From positions 1,488,001 to 1,552,000 of the forward strand of contig CBDAQK010000006.1 of assembly GCA_965199005.1 (NCBI GenBank): a stretch of DNA of 64,000 nt, given 5' to 3'. This document shows positions 1 through 8,963 of this stretch, one piece after another. The notes under the pieces were generated by a model. The model had not been told where the DNA came from and ran no database searches. It worked only from the letters and a program-made list of their open reading frames with translations. Source of the stretch: LMUY01 sp965199005. GTDB taxonomy: Bacteria > Pseudomonadota > Alphaproteobacteria > Acetobacterales > Acetobacteraceae. The position numbers and the translations under genes were made by a program. Position 1 is the first letter of the stretch. Each line of letters opens with the position of its first letter.

Positions 1-1
1 C

Positions 2-523
2 GGGTCCGCCACGGTCCAACTGGCGGCGGCGCATGGCTGCCGGGTGCTGGCGACGGCGGGTGGCCCGGCCAAGACGGCGGTCGCGGCCAAGATGGGGGCC
101 GAGCTGGCGTTGGACTACCGCGCGGTCGATTGGGTCGAAGCCGTCCGCACCACGAGGCAGGGGCGCGGCGTCGACGTGATCTTCGACCCGGTTGGCGGCG
201 AGGTGGGAGAGGCGAGTCTGCGGTGCCTTGGCTGGCGTGGCCGCTATATGGTGGTGGGGTTCGCCTCTGGCCCCATTCCCAAACTGGCCGCCAATCGGTT
301 CCTGCTGAAGGAATCGTCGGCCATCGGGGTGTTTTGGGGCGCAGCGACGGCCAACGACGCAACCCTACGGCCCCGCATCCACGCGGCCCTCCTCACCCTT
401 TACCGCGCGGGGAAGGTGAAGCCTTTAGTTCCCGGCCGGTTCCCGCTGGATCAGGCGGAGACGGCCCTCCAGTCGCTTGCCGGGCGGGGCAGCGTCGGCA
501 AAGTGGTGCTGGAGATCGGCTGA
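2..523 (+). CDS. NADPH:quinone oxidoreductase / zinc-type alcohol dehydrogenase family, C-terminal part
   Basis: The 3' part of a medium-chain dehydrogenase/reductase gene; the reading frame is open at the left edge, so the N-terminal catalytic fold is outside the window. The first visible residues (GSATVQLAAAHGCRVLATAGG) look like the end of the nucleotide-binding glycine motif and the following strand of the Rossmann fold. Further on, DVIFDPVGGEV and GRYMVVGFASG are typical of the quinone oxidoreductase (QOR/zeta-crystallin) branch, and the end (GRGSVGKVVLEIG) is the usual C-terminus of that branch. Members reduce quinones or enoyl compounds with NADPH in the cytoplasm; the substrate cannot be told from this fragment. 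It converges on the methyltransferase gene with one base between the stop codons. Confidence 0.85.
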   Translation, partial: GSATVQLAAAHGCRVLATAGGPAKTAVAAKMGAELALDYRAVDWVEAVRTTRQGRGVDVIFDPVGGEVGEASLRCLGWRGRYMVVGFASGPIPKLAANRFLLKESSAIGVFWGAATANDATLRPRIHAALLTLYRAGKVKPLVPGRFPLDQAETALQSLAGRGSVGKVVLEIG

Positions 524-524
524 A

Positions 525-1319
525 CTATGGCCGGCGCGCGATGAGCGCCGTCGATTCGATGACTTCGCTCACTTTTCCGTCCACGCTCACCTCTGCCACC
601 AATTTCTCCAACCCGGCGCGGAGCCGCTGTTCCCCCGCCTCTCCCAACCGCTCCCGGCTCGAGCTGGACATGGAGAGCGCGCGGTCGATGAGCGACGCGC
701 CGGGTATCTCGCGGCGTTCGAACACCGCCACCTGATGCAGGTCGCTGAGCGGGGAGTCGAGCAGGATGCCCTCGTGGCGGACCCAGTCCGGCCCCCTCCA
801 TGTGTTGCGTTCCCCACCGGCCAACGCCGCCTCGACCACCCGGTCAAACTCGTCCCGCCACGCATTGACGGGAACTCTGGCATGGGTGGTGTGGAACAGG
901 ACCAGCGCGCCATCCGGGGTCAAGATCGCGTCCAACCGCCGCGCTGTTTCGACCCGGTCCATCCAGTGGAAGGCCCGCCCGATCGTGACCAGGCGGAACG
1001 GCCCGAGGCCGGGCCGCAAATCCTGCGAACTTCCCTCCCGGAAGCTGATATCAGACCCTTCCTCTGCCGCAAGCCGAGTGGCTATGGCAAGCATCTCCGG
1101 CTCCGGGTCCATGCCCACCGCATCTTCGACATAGGGCCGGAATCCCCTGGCAAGCTGGCCCGGGCCGCAACCGAGGTCGAGCAGTGACCCGGTGCCATCC
1201 AGCCGGCATAGCGTCGCCACATCCTGGATCAAACCCGGTGCATAGGCCGGACGCCCTTGCAGATAATGCTCTGCCGCAGACCGGAACCTGCGGGGCTTGA
1301 ACGGTATTGGCGTGATCAT
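525..1319 (-). CDS. Class I SAM-dependent methyltransferase
   Basis: A 264-residue soluble protein with a class I methyltransferase fold. Motif I, LLDLGCGPGQLA at about residues 46-57, binds S-adenosylmethionine; the acidic end of strand 2 is seen in AVGMDPEPEML, and the stretch FRLVTIGRAFHWMD is typical of the Methyltransf_11/UbiE-like group. The C-terminal third varies in this family and gives no substrate clue. Its ATG overlaps the recQ stop by 4 bases, so it is probably the last gene of an OmpA-like lipoprotein, recQ, methyltransferase transcript. I cannot name the substrate. Confidence 0.75.
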   Translation of the reverse strand: MITPIPFKPRRFRSAAEHYLQGRPAYAPGLIQDVATLCRLDGTGSLLDLGCGPGQLARGFRPYVEDAVGMDPEPEMLAIATRLAAEEGSDISFREGSSQDLRPGLGPFRLVTIGRAFHWMDRVETARRLDAILTPDGALVLFHTTHARVPVNAWRDEFDRVVEAALAGGERNTWRGPDWVRHEGILLDSPLSDLHQVAVFERREIPGASLIDRALSMSSSSRERLGEAGEQRLRAGLEKLVAEVSVDGKVSEVIESTALIARRP

Positions 1320-3151
1320 GTCGCCTCCTTCAAGATCCGCAGGACCGCAGCCCCATACCGCTCCAGCTTGGAGGCGCCGAATCCCTTGATCAAGGCTAGA
1401 TCGTCCAACGTCTGCGGTTGAACGGCAGCCACGTCGCGCAGCACGGAGTCGTGGAAGATGACGTAGGGTGGCACGGATTGCTGCTTCGACTCGGCCAACC
1501 GCCAGGCCCGCAATGCCTCGAACGGACCAGGCGGAACGTCGGCGGACGAGTCAGGTGCTGGCTTCGTCCCCCGCGAGCGGGAACGTCCGGCCACCGGGTC
1601 GGGCACATCCTCCCGCAGCATCACCGTCGTTTCACCGCGCAGGATCGGGCGGGCGCGGTCGGTCACCAGGGCCAGGCCGGCCCGCTCGCCCTCGCCGCGC
1701 TGCAGCGCACCAATCGCCACCAACTGGCGGATCACGCCCCGCCAAAACCCATCCGACTGATCTGCCCCGGCGCCCCAGGTCGGCAGGCGGTCATGCGCGT
1801 GCTTCTCCACCATGGGTGTCCGCTCGCCCCGCAGCACGGCGGTGATGTGAAGGGCGCCGAACATCTGCCCCGTGCGATAGATGGCCGACAGCACCTTTTG
1901 CGCCGCCACGGTTCCATCGAACATGTTCACCGGGTTGGCGCAGGTGTCGCAATGGCCGCATGGCTGGTCCAGCGTCTCGCCGAAGCAGGCGAGCAAGGAC
2001 CGCGTCCGGCATTGCGGCGTCTCGGTCAGGCTGATCATCGCCTCCAGCCGACCCGCCCGGATGCGCCGCTCGGTCTCGGGGGCCGTCGACTGCTCCAGCC
2101 AATGCCGGGCGCGCACGATATCCTCGCCGCCATACAGCAATAGCGTGTCCGCGCGGTCCCCGTCGCGCCCGGCGCGGCCGATCTGCTGGTAATACGCCTC
2201 CGGACTGTCGGGCATATCCAGATGCACGACGTAGCGCACGTCGGGCCGGTCTATGCCCATGCCAAAGGCGATGGTGGCCACCATGACAATTGGCTCGCCG
2301 GAGCGGAACCGGGCCAACGCCACCCGCTTCTCCATTGCCGACAAGCCGGCGTGAAAGGGGATGGCTGGCTCACCCGCCGTGCGCAGGCTTTGCGCCACCC
2401 GCTCGACCTTCGCGCGGCTGCCGCAGTAGACGATGCCCGCCTGCCCCCGGCGCCGCTTGAGGAAGGTGGCGAGTTGCGCGGATTCGCCCGTCTTCGGCTG
2501 CGCCGCGATATGGAGGTTGTCGCGATGGAACGACGCCGTGAAGATGGTCGCATCCGCCATGTCCAGTGCATCCAGGATATCGGCGCGCGTGCGCGGGTCG
2601 GCCGTCGCAGTCAGCGCAATGCGCGGAACGCCCGGAAAATCCTGCCGCAACCGCTTGAGCATACGGTACTCCGGCCGAAACTCATGGCCCCAGGCAGACA
2701 CGCAATGCGCCTCGTCCACCGCAATCAGCGCGACCTCCTGCCGCCATAACCGCTCCAGCGTCCCGGACATCATCAGCCGCTCGGGCGACACATAGAGGAG
2801 GTCGAGCGTGCCATCCGACAGCGCCCGCGAGGTGCGGGATGCATCGTCCGGCTCGACTTCCGAATGCAATGCACCGGCGGACACGCCAAGCTGGCGCAGC
2901 GCCGCCACCTGGTCATCCATCAGTGCAATCAGTGGCGACACGACGACGGCCACGCCATGCCTTACTAAGGCTGGAACCTGGTAGCAGACGCTCTTCCCAC
3001 CGCCCGTGGGCATCAGGACAAGGGCGTCGCCACCATGCACCACCCGCTCGACGGCTTGCTCTTGCAGGCCGCGGAAGGCGGGAAAGCCAAATACGCGATG
3101 CAGAACGTCGCGCGCGCGCTCCCGGCCAGGCGCGTGGTCGCCGTCCGGCAC
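1316..3151 (-). CDS. recQ: ATP-dependent DNA helicase RecQ
   Basis: A 611-residue superfamily 2 helicase that unwinds DNA 3'-5' in recombinational repair. Walker A is PTGGGKS (Lys53), and the DEAH box sits in AVDEAHCVSAWGHEFRP, which includes the RecQ aromatic-rich loop. Motif VI follows at QQIGRAGRDG. A zinc-binding cluster (PQCRTRSLLACFGE then CGHCDTC) marks the RecQ-Ct region, followed by a winged-helix stretch. A C-terminal HRDC domain is seen around PQTLDDLALIKGFG. Length matches E. coli RecQ (609). The start is a GTG four bases after the upstream lipoprotein stop; no strong Shine-Dalgarno is visible there, so the first few residues are uncertain. Confidence 0.95.
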   Translation of the reverse strand: MPDGDHAPGRERARDVLHRVFGFPAFRGLQEQAVERVVHGGDALVLMPTGGGKSVCYQVPALVRHGVAVVVSPLIALMDDQVAALRQLGVSAGALHSEVEPDDASRTSRALSDGTLDLLYVSPERLMMSGTLERLWRQEVALIAVDEAHCVSAWGHEFRPEYRMLKRLRQDFPGVPRIALTATADPRTRADILDALDMADATIFTASFHRDNLHIAAQPKTGESAQLATFLKRRRGQAGIVYCGSRAKVERVAQSLRTAGEPAIPFHAGLSAMEKRVALARFRSGEPIVMVATIAFGMGIDRPDVRYVVHLDMPDSPEAYYQQIGRAGRDGDRADTLLLYGGEDIVRARHWLEQSTAPETERRIRAGRLEAMISLTETPQCRTRSLLACFGETLDQPCGHCDTCANPVNMFDGTVAAQKVLSAIYRTGQMFGALHITAVLRGERTPMVEKHAHDRLPTWGAGADQSDGFWRGVIRQLVAIGALQRGEGERAGLALVTDRARPILRGETTVMLREDVPDPVAGRSRSRGTKPAPDSSADVPPGPFEALRAWRLAESKQQSVPPYVIFHDSVLRDVAAVQPQTLDDLALIKGFGASKLERYGAAVLRILKEAT

Positions 3152-3155
3152 AGCG

Positions 3156-3539
3156 TCACTCGGGGTCGATATCGATCACGACTCGGCGCCGCTCGACACC
3201 CGGCTGACTGTTGGGGGGCGTACCCATCGCACCGCGGGCGATGCGGCCAGGGTCCACGCCATCCTTGATCAACAGGCCCGCGACGGCATCGGCGCGGGCC
3301 TGCGACAGCGAAATCTCCGCCGCGGTCGAGCCAGCTTGGTCGGAATACCCGGTCACCTTCACAGGCACGGTTGGAAATTTCTGCGCAAGCACCGCAGCGT
3401 TGCTGACAGCAGCCATGCCGGCCGGGTCAAGATTAGCCGAGAAGTCGTCGAAAAAGACGGGGTACACACGGTCGGGCAACTGCTGGGTCATGCAGCCGGA
3501 CAAGGCGAGCAGACCCAGGCCAATGGCAAGGCGTCGCAT
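3156..3539 (-). CDS. Small OmpA-family lipoprotein
   Basis: A 127-residue protein starting MRRLAIGLGLLALSGCM: a short positively charged segment, a hydrophobic stretch and a lipobox LSGC, so it is predicted to be a lipoprotein with Cys16 as first mature residue. The rest is a single compact OmpA C-terminal (peptidoglycan-binding) domain: VTGYSDQAGS, LSQARADAVAGLL and the late arginine-rich strand VERRRVVIDID. This domain normally binds diaminopimelate in the cell wall, so the protein probably tethers the envelope to peptidoglycan. It is shorter than Pal (about 160 residues) and lies away from any tol genes, so I do not call it Pal. It leads the recQ transcript, a combination with no evident functional logic. 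Confidence 0.8.
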   Translation of the reverse strand: MRRLAIGLGLLALSGCMTQQLPDRVYPVFFDDFSANLDPAGMAAVSNAAVLAQKFPTVPVKVTGYSDQAGSTAAEISLSQARADAVAGLLIKDGVDPGRIARGAMGTPPNSQPGVERRRVVIDIDPE

Positions 3540-3613
3540 CTAGACAGACTCCGTTTCCTTAAGTCTCAACCTGCCCATTACGGCGAAGCAAGGTCAATCG
3601 CCTTGCCCCAAAA

Positions 3614-5251
3614 TCACGCGGCCGCAGCCACCGCGTGTCCGGCAGACAAACGCCAAATCCGGTCCAATCGTTCCACCCCCGTGAGGCGATGGGTTATCAA
3701 AAGCAAACTGTGCCCCGGCGGCAAATCGTTCAGGGTTTGCAGAAACGCGCGTTCGGTTTGAGCGTCCAGGCCGGCGCCGGGTTCATCCAGGATGATGATC
3801 GGCGCATTCGACAGCAAGGTGCGCGCCAACGCGATGCGCCTGCCTTGGCCGCCGGACACCCGGGCGCCCCCCTCCCCGAGCCAGGTATCCAGCCCGTCCG
3901 GGAGACCCCGCACGAACTCGCCGATTTCCGCCTGGTCGAGCGCGCGGTAGAGCGCAGGCTCGTCGGCATCGGGCCGGCCGAGCAGAAGATTGGCCCGGAT
4001 GGTGTCGTCGAACAGATGCGTCGTTTGCGACAACCAGCCAAACCGGCTGCGGCTCTCGGCCGCCGAGAGCGTGGCGAGGTCGACACCGCCCAGGAGGATG
4101 CGGCCAGCCTGGGGTGCCACGACCCGAAGCAGCAGGGCCGCCAAGGTGGACTTCCCGCTGCCCGACGGCCCGATAATGGCGACCCGGCTGCCCTGCGGCA
4201 CGTCGAGCGTCAGCCCGTCGAACAACTCCGGACGATCTGGCACCCAGCGAAACCGCACCCCCTCAAACCGCAACGACGTGCCACTCGGCAGAGGCGCCGG
4301 TGTCGCTGGTTCGGCGGGTGCGGCCTCCGGACGAGCGGCGTCCAACACACGCCGGGCAGACGCCGCGGCATGGCCCGCCAGCGCCCCGGCCCGCGCCAGC
4401 CCTCCCGCGACCTCGAACGCGCCGACCAGCAGGAACACAGCCCCAACCGAGAAGACCGGACGCGCAGCAGCAACCAGTAGCAGGAGCAGGATGGCAAATT
4501 GCGCACACAAGAAGCTTGCCGCCTGGGCGAGGGCGGCGCCCTTCGCCAGATGCTGCTGGGCGAGCCCGGCGCTGCCGTCCCGGCTGGCGATCTCCGCCGC
4601 CATGCGTGACTCGGCGCCGAACATGCGGACCTCCCGCAGGCCGCTCAGCGCGTCGACGACGGCGGTGCGCAGGGCCCCTGCCGTGGCAGCCACCGCGGTG
4701 CCCTGCGAATGCGACGACCAGGCGGCGATCCCCGGGATGAGGAAGGCCGCAACGGCGAACGCGATGCAGGCAGCCAACCCGGCCGGCCAGAGCACCCCAC
4801 CGGCCGCAACCAAAATCGCCAGCAACGCCAGCAGCAAGACCGCTGCCCCGCCTGCTGGCACGAGAATACGCAGATACAGCCCGTCCAGCGTTTCGACGTC
4901 GGCAACCAGGCGGCCCGCCAGATCACCGGACCGCTGCATCCCCAGCCCACCGGCCGACCGCGATGCCAGCCGCCGGAAGAACCAGACCCGCAGGCCGGCA
5001 AGCGCCCGGAACGTGGCGCCGTGCGTCGCCAGCCGCTCGGCATAGCGCAGCACCACCCGCAACGGCCCCAGGATCGCCAAAAGCGCGCCAGCCGAGACAG
5101 CCGAACCCAGCAGCACTATGGCGACGTGAGTTCCCGCCAGGGCAAGCAACGCGGCGCCGCTCAGCACCGAGGCGACAGACACGAGCAAGCCGAACGCCAG
5201 CCAGCCCCATTGCCGCCGCCATAGTATAAGGATGCGCGCGAGCGGCTTCAC
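3614..5251 (-). CDS. cydC: Thiol reductant ABC exporter, CydC subunit
   Basis: A 545-residue half-transporter with an N-terminal membrane domain (hydrophobic segments over roughly residues 15-280) and a C-terminal ATPase. Walker A is GPSGSGKST, the signature is VSGGQGRRIALART, and Walker B is IIILDEPGAGLD. With CydD it forms the heterodimer linked to export of glutathione/cysteine (more recently haem has been proposed) needed to assemble cytochrome bd oxidase. The GTG start overlaps the cydD stop (GTGA), so the two are translationally coupled. The C versus D assignment rests on gene order and sequence style. No cydA or cydB is in the window. Confidence 0.88.
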   Translation of the reverse strand: MKPLARILILWRRQWGWLAFGLLVSVASVLSGAALLALAGTHVAIVLLGSAVSAGALLAILGPLRVVLRYAERLATHGATFRALAGLRVWFFRRLASRSAGGLGMQRSGDLAGRLVADVETLDGLYLRILVPAGGAAVLLLALLAILVAAGGVLWPAGLAACIAFAVAAFLIPGIAAWSSHSQGTAVAATAGALRTAVVDALSGLREVRMFGAESRMAAEIASRDGSAGLAQQHLAKGAALAQAASFLCAQFAILLLLLVAAARPVFSVGAVFLLVGAFEVAGGLARAGALAGHAAASARRVLDAARPEAAPAEPATPAPLPSGTSLRFEGVRFRWVPDRPELFDGLTLDVPQGSRVAIIGPSGSGKSTLAALLLRVVAPQAGRILLGGVDLATLSAAESRSRFGWLSQTTHLFDDTIRANLLLGRPDADEPALYRALDQAEIGEFVRGLPDGLDTWLGEGGARVSGGQGRRIALARTLLSNAPIIILDEPGAGLDAQTERAFLQTLNDLPPGHSLLLITHRLTGVERLDRIWRLSAGHAVAAAA

Positions 5252-6927
5252 GCTGCCCCCCTCGCCGTGGCAATGCGGCCGTCGCGCAAATCCAGCCGGC
5301 GGTTGCCGAAGCTCAGCGCCATCGCCGAGTGGCTGGCCATGACCACGGTCCGGCCGACCGACAACCGGCGCAGGCTATCGATCACGTCGCCTTCGGTCGC
5401 TGGATCCAAATGGGCGGTCGGCTCGTCGAGCAGCAGCAGCGGCGCGTTCTTCAAGAATGCACGGGCGATGGCAACGCGCTGCGCCTGCCCGCCGGACAGG
5501 CCATAGCCGCCCTCGCCGATCACCGTGTCGAGCCCCTGGGGCAAGGTTTCGGCAAACTGGGTCACCCGGGCATTGCGGGCCGCCGCTTCCACCTCGCGGT
5601 CGGCCGCGTCGGGTTTGGCGAAACGGATATTCTCGCGCACCGTGCCGGCGAAGACGATGGGGTGCTGCCCGATGGAAGCCGTCATCCGGGTCAGCGCTTC
5701 CGGCACGATGGTGACCAAATCCGCGCCGTTGATCAGGACTCGGCCCGACTGGGGCTGCACGAAGCCGAGCAAAATTTCGAGGATGGTCGATTTGCCAGCG
5801 CCCGATGGCCCAGCCAGCACCAGCGTTTCGCCGGCGGGCACACGAAAGGTGATGTCCTCCAGCGCCGGGCCGCGCGCCGGGTCCCAACTGAACCCGACAT
5901 GCTCGAATGCGACGCTAACCCCGTGCGCAGCCACCGTACGAATTGGGGCCGCGGCGGCTGGGAGGGCGGGCGGTCCAGGCAGGGCGGCCAAGGCCTCGGC
6001 GGCGGTGCCGGCCTGGACACGATCCTGGTATGCCGCAGAAAAGGCGCGCAACGGGGCGAAAAACTCCGGCACCATCAGCAGGACGAACACGGCACGTACC
6101 GGGTCCAGTTGATGCGCAAGGGCAGCATGGCCGTAGCGCAGGGCCAATGCCACGAGCGCCAATGCCATGGCGCAATCCAACGCGGCCGAGGCGAGGAACG
6201 CCACGCGGAGCACGCGCATCGTGCGCCGCCGCAACTCGTCGGCTGCCACGGCGAGCGCGCGGGCTTCATCGGCGGCGCGGCCGGCGAGCACGATGGTGGC
6301 GATGCCACGAACCCGGTCAAGAAACCGGGCCTGCAAGCGGCTGAGGGCGATGAACTGGTTGCGCGAGGCCGCGGCCGCACCGATCCCGGAAAGCGCTTGC
6401 GCAAAAGGCACCAGCAGGCCTGCGCCAGCCAGCATCAACGCCCCTCCCCAGTCCACCGCAGCCACGGCGACGACGACGAGCACCGGCGAGCCAACGGCCA
6501 GCACGGCGGCCGGGATCCAGCGCGCGAAGAACCCATCGAGCGCGTCGACCCGGTCGACCACGGTTGTCACCAGGGCGGCCGAATGCTCCTGCCGCAACAC
6601 CGCGGGCCCGGCACCCAGCAGCCGGGACACGGCATCCAGCCGCAGGCGATGCCGGGCCGTGGCACCGTTACGGGTGGCGACGCGGTCCGACAGCACGGCA
6701 AGAGCGGCACGCAACGCCGCGGCGACACAGAATATGAGGACAGCCGGCCACGCCGCAGGCGAGCGGAACAGCAATGCAACGCTCAGGATCACGGCGACAG
6801 CGCCGCCCTGAACGATGGCCAACACAGTTCCCAACAGGCCGAGCAGGATGACGGGGCGGGCTGCCTTGCGGCCAGTCCGCGTCTGAGTACGCAGCCAGAC
6901 TCGGCCGCCCTGCGTCTGTGCATTCAT
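5248..6927 (-). CDS. cydD: Thiol reductant ABC exporter, CydD subunit
   Basis: A 559-residue ABC half-transporter, first gene of the cydDC pair. Several membrane segments fill residues 25-300; the ATPase follows with Walker A GPSGAGKST, a Q-loop region around SIGQHPIVFAGTVRENIRF, the signature LSGGQAQRVAIARAF and Walker B LLLLDEPTAHLD. Family role: periplasmic thiol/redox homeostasis for cytochrome bd maturation, acting as the heterodimer with CydC in the inner membrane. The ATG is followed by MNAQTQGGRVWLR, a basic cytosolic start. A 68-base gap separates it from the sensor kinase end, so it probably has its own promoter or read-through from the stress locus. Confidence 0.88.
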   Translation of the reverse strand: MNAQTQGGRVWLRTQTRTGRKAARPVILLGLLGTVLAIVQGGAVAVILSVALLFRSPAAWPAVLIFCVAAALRAALAVLSDRVATRNGATARHRLRLDAVSRLLGAGPAVLRQEHSAALVTTVVDRVDALDGFFARWIPAAVLAVGSPVLVVVAVAAVDWGGALMLAGAGLLVPFAQALSGIGAAAASRNQFIALSRLQARFLDRVRGIATIVLAGRAADEARALAVAADELRRRTMRVLRVAFLASAALDCAMALALVALALRYGHAALAHQLDPVRAVFVLLMVPEFFAPLRAFSAAYQDRVQAGTAAEALAALPGPPALPAAAAPIRTVAAHGVSVAFEHVGFSWDPARGPALEDITFRVPAGETLVLAGPSGAGKSTILEILLGFVQPQSGRVLINGADLVTIVPEALTRMTASIGQHPIVFAGTVRENIRFAKPDAADREVEAAARNARVTQFAETLPQGLDTVIGEGGYGLSGGQAQRVAIARAFLKNAPLLLLDEPTAHLDPATEGDVIDSLRRLSVGRTVVMASHSAMALSFGNRRLDLRDGRIATARGAA

Positions 6928-6995
6928 GAGGGCGATGTAGCGCCGTTAGTGGCACCTGCCCAGGCGCGTAGCACGTTAAACCTGCGACAGGCACC

Positions 6996-8705
6996 TCAGG
7001 CTGCGGTGTCATGCCCCAGTGCAGCGCCATCCGAGGCCGCCTGGCGCCGCTGCGGCTCACGGCTCAGGCGAACGCCGTAATATGTACCCTGCCCTTCCTC
7101 CACCGTCAGCGACGCGCCCAATTGGCGGGTGAAGCCGCGGATCAGTTGCAGGCCAATCCCATCCCTCGTACCGGCATCCATATCGGCCCGCCCGGCCAAG
7201 ATGCCGACCCCGTCATCGCTGATGACCAGGTCGAGTTCGCCGTCATGATTTTTCAGTATGACGCTGATATGGCCCTTCCTGCCACCGGGGAAGGCATACC
7301 GCACGGAGTTGGTGACTGCCTCCGTCACAATGAGTGCCAGCGGCACCGCCTGGTCACTGGACATGCGTAGTTCGGGCGCCTCTATCGCGAGCTGGATGCG
7401 TGCGCCCTCCTTCTCGCCCATGGCCTGGAAAAGCTGACCGCAGAGTTCGGTGAGAAACGAACGCATGTTGATCGTGTGCAACTCCCCATCCGCATAGAGG
7501 TGGCGGTGCAGGGTGGCGAGCGCGCGAACCCTGTCACGCGCCGCCTGAAACTCCGCCTTGGCCTCAGGTGCACGGATCCGGCTAGCTTGCAGATTGAGAA
7601 GACTTGCAATGACTTGCAGGTTGTTTTTGACTCTATGGTGGATTTCGAGCACCAGCAAATCCTGCCTTTGCTGCGCCTGCACCAATTCCAACTCACGTTG
7701 CCGTAGGCCTTTGGTCGCGTTGCGGAACGAGTCGGCGAGTTGCAGCACCTCGTCCGGTGCACCGCCCAGGTCGCCCGGGTCGAACGGTGCCCCACTGCGC
7801 CACCGCTGCACCGCCGCGCTCAACCGTCGCAGCGGCTGTCCAAAGGCGATTTCGGCGCCGATTACGACCGCGGCCAACCCGGCCACGAGCAGGACGGTCA
7901 ATTCGGCGAGGCGAACCAAGAGCGCCCGGATGGCACTGGCGTGCTCGCGCTCCGCAGATGTCGCCGCGATCAGCCGCCAGCCCCCTGGCAACAATGTGGT
8001 CGCGTAGGCATAGGGCTGTCCAACGGCAGAGGCTGCGCGGAGTGCAATCTGGGGTGAGGCGATCAGATCGGCCATTGTCGCCAAGGTCGGCAGGGCGGCA
8101 GCAACCGCCCCGTGGGAGGCCAGCACGGAGCGATCCTGGTCCAGCAGCCAGATCGCCTCACCGTCCCCATAGCCCTCCCGCAAAACACGCGTCCCCAGCC
8201 ATGCCTCAGGCAGCACGGCGGCTATGACGTCACTCTTGGCCGCGATTGCAACCGCGGTCACGTGGCCGGCGCCGAAGGAACCCACCGCTTCCGCCTGGCC
8301 GCCACGAACCTGCTCGAACCAGCGATATGGCGGAGGTGGTATCGTGATTGCCGGACCAGCCTGGCAAACGACCTCCCCGTCTAGGTCGATGGTCAGCAGG
8401 GTGATGTCCTGGTCGGCAAAACCCGCTCCCGCTGTCCGGTCACACCGTCCCTCGGATACCCGCGGGGCCAGGACTTTCAGGCTGCTCGTGACGGCAGCGA
8501 TGGCGGCCTGGTAACTCGCGAGCGCCTGGCCATCCAAAAGCGTCGCACGTTCTTGCGCAAAGCGTGCAATGCCCTGGTAATCCTGCCAGGCGATCGTCGC
8601 GGCCATGGCGGTGATGGGCAGGGACGCAATCACCGCCAGACCGATGAGGCGCCCGCGCGTGTGACCCAAACGCGACCACCAACCTGGCCGCCACACGGGG
8701 ATCAC
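6996..8705 (-). CDS. HRxxN-type membrane sensor histidine kinase of the general stress response locus
   Basis: A 569-residue membrane kinase. A first transmembrane helix (about residues 19-40) and a second (about 260-285) flank an extracytoplasmic sensing region of about 215 residues, probably Cache-like. A short HAMP-like linker leads to a HisKA_2 dimerisation helix EIHHRVKNNLQVIASLLNLQ with phospho-acceptor His357. The ATPase domain shows VTEAVTNSVRYAF and DDGVGI and ends with GIGLQLIRGFTRQLG. HisKA_2/HWE kinases (the HRxxN group) are the kinases that phosphorylate PhyR in Alphaproteobacteria. The GTG start overlaps the nepR stop (GTGA), so production is coupled to the anti-sigma factor. 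This genetic coupling supports a PhyK-like role; the signal it senses is unknown. Confidence 0.85.
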   Translation of the reverse strand: MIPVWRPGWWSRLGHTRGRLIGLAVIASLPITAMAATIAWQDYQGIARFAQERATLLDGQALASYQAAIAAVTSSLKVLAPRVSEGRCDRTAGAGFADQDITLLTIDLDGEVVCQAGPAITIPPPPYRWFEQVRGGQAEAVGSFGAGHVTAVAIAAKSDVIAAVLPEAWLGTRVLREGYGDGEAIWLLDQDRSVLASHGAVAAALPTLATMADLIASPQIALRAASAVGQPYAYATTLLPGGWRLIAATSAEREHASAIRALLVRLAELTVLLVAGLAAVVIGAEIAFGQPLRRLSAAVQRWRSGAPFDPGDLGGAPDEVLQLADSFRNATKGLRQRELELVQAQQRQDLLVLEIHHRVKNNLQVIASLLNLQASRIRAPEAKAEFQAARDRVRALATLHRHLYADGELHTINMRSFLTELCGQLFQAMGEKEGARIQLAIEAPELRMSSDQAVPLALIVTEAVTNSVRYAFPGGRKGHISVILKNHDGELDLVISDDGVGILAGRADMDAGTRDGIGLQLIRGFTRQLGASLTVEEGQGTYYGVRLSREPQRRQAASDGAALGHDTAA

Positions 8706-8875
8706 TTCTTACGATCGTCCTCGATCAACTTCAGCAGTTCATCCGGGATCGGCTCATTTGCCACGTCATCGTAAATCTGATGCAGGCCGCGCTTTAGCCA
8801 AAGATCGAACGCCTCGGGCTTGGCCGAGGCGTTGGACTTTCTCGCCGCCGCTTTCTTGCCCTTAGGATCATTCAT
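8702..8875 (-). CDS. nepR: NepR anti-sigma factor (57 residues)
   Basis: A short gene, easily missed at 57 residues. It begins MNDPKGKKAAARKS, a charged disordered N-terminus. It continues with WLKRGLHQIYDDVANEPIPD and ELLKLIEDDRKK, the two amphipathic helices that define NepR (conserved pattern L-x-x-L/I-Y-D/E ... E-P-I/V-P-D). NepR holds EcfG-type sigma factors inactive until phosphorylated PhyR binds it through its sigma-like domain. Position confirms the call: it lies between the sigma gene and the kinase, and its TGA overlaps the kinase GTG. The Shine-Dalgarno is weak, and a hairpin lies between it and the preceding sigma gene, which could set the sigma:anti-sigma ratio. Confidence 0.9.
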   Translation of the reverse strand: MNDPKGKKAAARKSNASAKPEAFDLWLKRGLHQIYDDVANEPIPDELLKLIEDDRKK

Positions 8876-8910
8876 ATCCGGATGCTTTATGACACCACAC
8901 TCCGGACACT

Positions 8911-8936
8911 AAAACCGGCCGCACGACCGCCGGTTT
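8911..8936 (-). terminator. Hairpin between ecfG-like gene and nepR
   Basis: Perfect 8-base inverted repeat AAACCGGC / GCCGGTTT with a 9-base loop, read on the minus strand and followed by TTTTAG. It sits 28 bases past the sigma-factor stop codon and 35 bases before the nepR start. It could be a weak intrinsic terminator or an RNA processing/stability element giving unequal expression of sigma and anti-sigma. The T-run is only four long, so termination would be partial at best. Confidence 0.45.
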
Positions 8937-8963
8937 CACCCCGCACACACTGATGATGACCGC

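Noticed and set aside
5329..7080. 583-codon plus-strand open frame
   Set aside because: Antisense shadow of cydD.
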